Shown here in pieces: positions 14,623 through 16,385 of a stretch of DNA of 16,385 nucleotides. How positions within the stretch are numbered: the first letter of the stretch is position 1; the number at the start of each line of letters is the position of its first letter. The notes under the pieces were generated by a model. The model was given only the letters and a program-made list of their open reading frames with translations, was not told the origin of the DNA and made no database searches. The DNA is from Lentisphaerota bacterium. Lineage in GTDB: Bacteria > Verrucomicrobiota > Lentisphaeria > Oligosphaerales > JAFGRS01. A program made the position numbers and the translations under genes. The DNA is taken from contig JAAYZO010000144.1 of NCBI GenBank assembly GCA_012514865.1, positions 1-16,385 of the forward strand. Reading direction: 5' to 3'.

Positions 14623-14699
14623 CCGTCGCAGGCGACGGGCGGCACCGGCGACAGGCCGGGCCGACGGTGCGCGGCCGCCTGAAGGCATGGCCGCCGCGC
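14623..14699. other. two hairpins between the secreted protein and the glycosyltransferase gene
   Basis: CCGTCGC (14623-14629) pairs with GCGACGG (14632-14638), with a tight loop. GCGCGGC (14669-14675) pairs with GCCGCGC (14693-14699), enclosing GCC-TGAA-GGC (14677-14686). They occupy the 128-bp gap and may separate transcription units; no T run is present. Confidence 0.4.
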
Positions 14700-14737
14700 C
14701 CGGGCAAGGCGCGGCGCCTGGATGGAGGTGCGTCGGC

Positions 14738-16381
14738 ATGACCCTGCGACCGCATCTGCTCTGGCAGCGTCTGGCCGTCGTCATGGCCGTGGCCATGATC
14801 GCGGCCGTCGCGGTGGCCCTGCGCACGGTGCGGCTCGAGGACCGTCCGGTTCACCCCGACGAGGCCAATCAGGCCTGGAAGCTCGGGGAGCTCCTCGAGA
14901 CCGGCGCCTACCGTTACGACCCGCATGATCACCACGGCCCGGCCCTGTACTACCTCGCGTGGCCGCTGGTGCGGCTGCAGTCCGGCGGCGTCTTCGCCGC
15001 CAGCGCCATGGCCTTCTACCGTCTCACGCCGGCTCTCTTCGGCGTCGCCCTGGCCATGATGGCCCTCGCCGCGGCACGCCCGCTGGGCCCGACCGCGGCG
15101 CTGGCGGCGGCGGCACTGACGGCGCTGTCGCCGGCGATGGTGGTCTACAGCCGGTTCTTCATCCACGAGATGCTCCTGGTGGCGTTCACCTTCGGGCTGG
15201 TGCTGTCCGTCTGGCGCCATGCCGTCGCCCCGACCTGGCGGTCAGCGGCGGCAGCGGGCCTCTCTCTGGGCCTGATGCAGTCGACCAAGGAGACCTGGCT
15301 GGTGGCGGTGGCGGCCCTGGCCTTGGCAGTGGCGGCGACGGTGCCGCCGCGCGAGCTGCGTCGGCACCTCGCCGCGCACGTCGGGCACATCCTGCTCGGT
15401 CTCGGGGTCGCGGCGGCCGTGTCGCTGCTATTCTACAGCTCGTTCGGCACGAACCCGCGCGGACCGCTCGACGCCTGGACCGCCTACGCGACCTACCTCG
15501 GGCGCGGCGTCGCGGCTGACGCCACGGCGCACCGCCACCCGGTCGGGTGGTACCTCGGCCTGCTCATCGGTCGGCCGGCCGGGGTCGGCGTCCGCGATGG
15601 CGAAGTGCTGATCCTGCTCCTGGGCCTGACCGGCCTCCTGGCGGCGTGGCGCCGGCCGGTCGTGCCCGGTGCGGCCGCCGTGGCCCGTCGCGCGCTGGGG
15701 TTGTTCGCCGTCGTCCTGACGGCCGCCTACAGCCTGCTGCCGTACAAGACGCCGTGGTGTCTGCTCTCCTTCTGGCACGCCTGGATCCTCCTGGCGGGGA
15801 TCGGTGCGGCGATCCTCCTCGAGACCCTGCCGCGCCCCCTGCCCCGCCTCCTGGCCGGCCTCCTCCTGGCGGCCGGCGCCGTCGGCCTCGGCCGCGACGC
15901 CTGGCTGGCGGCGACGCGCGACGCCGCGCACCCGCGCCATCCCTATGCCTACGCCCAGACCAGCCGCGCCTTCCTCGATCTGGTGCGGCGCCTCGAGGAA
16001 CTCCGCCAGGCCACGCCCGCGGGCGAGGCGCTGACCGTCTTCATCATGGCCCCGGCGGAGGACACCTGGCCCCTGCCCTGGTACCTGCGGCATCACACCC
16101 ATGCCGGCTGGTGGACCGACCTCGACCCGGCGGCGGTGCAGGCCCGACCGGCGGTGCTGATCACCACCCCGGAGCTGGCCCAGGGCCTGCCGGCCGACTG
16201 GAACGACAACTACCTCCAGGAGTACCACGGCCTGCGCCCGGGAGTCCTGCTCGTGGCCTCCATCCGCCGCGACCACTGGGCCCGCTGGCTGGCCCGACAC
16301 GCGCAGGGAACTGCACGCACAGCGCCGGATTCGCCGCAGGCGGAAGGCCCCCGGCGACACCAACGAGAGATCGCCGACTGA
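14738..16381 (+). CDS. polytopic GT39/Agl23-like glycosyltransferase family protein
   Basis: A 547-residue protein with a cytoplasmic start and about ten or more hydrophobic spans, ending in a soluble region. The first extracytoplasmic loop has HPDEANQAWK (39-48) and DPHDHHGPALYY (61-72). The early Asp-Glu pair is the catalytic-type motif of GT-C enzymes such as PMT and ArnT, and the HPDEANQ/HHGP pattern recalls the Agl23-type family (TIGR03663) as I remember it. Members are thought to transfer or help export sugars from lipid-linked donors outside the inner membrane; donor and acceptor are unknown. The ATG at 14738 has an excellent GGAGGTG at 14724-14730, 7 bases upstream; the ATG at 14687 is rejected. 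The coding sequence ends 4 bases before the window does. Confidence 0.8.
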   Translation: MTLRPHLLWQRLAVVMAVAMIAAVAVALRTVRLEDRPVHPDEANQAWKLGELLETGAYRYDPHDHHGPALYYLAWPLVRLQSGGVFAASAMAFYRLTPALFGVALAMMALAAARPLGPTAALAAAALTALSPAMVVYSRFFIHEMLLVAFTFGLVLSVWRHAVAPTWRSAAAAGLSLGLMQSTKETWLVAVAALALAVAATVPPRELRRHLAAHVGHILLGLGVAAAVSLLFYSSFGTNPRGPLDAWTAYATYLGRGVAADATAHRHPVGWYLGLLIGRPAGVGVRDGEVLILLLGLTGLLAAWRRPVVPGAAAVARRALGLFAVVLTAAYSLLPYKTPWCLLSFWHAWILLAGIGAAILLETLPRPLPRLLAGLLLAAGAVGLGRDAWLAATRDAAHPRHPYAYAQTSRAFLDLVRRLEELRQATPAGEALTVFIMAPAEDTWPLPWYLRHHTHAGWWTDLDPAAVQARPAVLITTPELAQGLPADWNDNYLQEYHGLRPGVLLVASIRRDHWARWLARHAQGTARTAPDSPQAEGPRRHQREIAD

Positions 16382-16385
16382 ACCG

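Overview
The window is about 16.4 kb of very GC-rich DNA from a Gram-negative-type bacterium. All thirteen supported genes lie on the + strand. The combination of a sodium-pumping Nqr-type complex, a trio of HflK/HflC-like proteins, an Agl23-type glycosyltransferase and an intergenic array of CTGAAAG-loop palindromes suggests the Planctomycetota/PVC group or a neighbouring uncultured phylum such as Hydrogenedentota or Armatimonadota. That assignment is inference from remembered gene content and repeat style, not from a marker gene.

Layout. Positions 1-531 hold no convincing gene: a 47-bp direct repeat with 111-bp spacing, GC hairpins, and an AT-richer patch with a possible promoter. Positions 532-4749 encode three SPFH (band 7) membrane proteins: a 658-residue HflK-like protein with about seven membrane spans, an HflC-like protein, and a second HflK-like protein. 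No FtsH protease is beside them. Positions 4800-6743 encode a P1B-type metal-transporting ATPase and 6788-7972 an ABC ATPase with no permease gene next to it. Positions 8041-8778 encode a membrane-anchored TPR protein resembling YfgM.

Positions 8926-13533 hold an Nqr-type (Na+-translocating NADH:quinone reductase) cluster in the order D-E-F-B-C, with no nqrA or rnfC in view. NqrD and NqrE keep the membrane iron-sulfur cysteines. NqrF keeps its [2Fe-2S], FAD and NADH motifs but is short. NqrB is short and lacks a recognisable SGAT flavin-attachment motif. NqrC has a TGAS motif in that role and is fused at its C-terminus to a discoidin-like domain. After a 386-bp gap filled with REP-like palindromes comes a small secreted protein (13920-14609) that is a paralog of the fused domain. 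The last gene (14738-16381) is a polytopic GT39/Agl23-like glycosyltransferase.

How the genes may work together. The Nqr module would pass electrons from NADH through FAD, the NqrF cluster, the NqrD/E membrane cluster and a flavin on NqrC. If NqrA is truly absent and NqrB carries no covalent FMN, the output may not be the usual quinone route; the extracytoplasmic domain on NqrC and its secreted twin point to a periplasmic or cell-surface partner. This NqrC-discoidin pair is the strongest candidate here for an undescribed system. The SPFH trio and the metal ATPase may form a second unit for membrane quality control or metal homeostasis; both have a Gly-His-Gly-His stretch.
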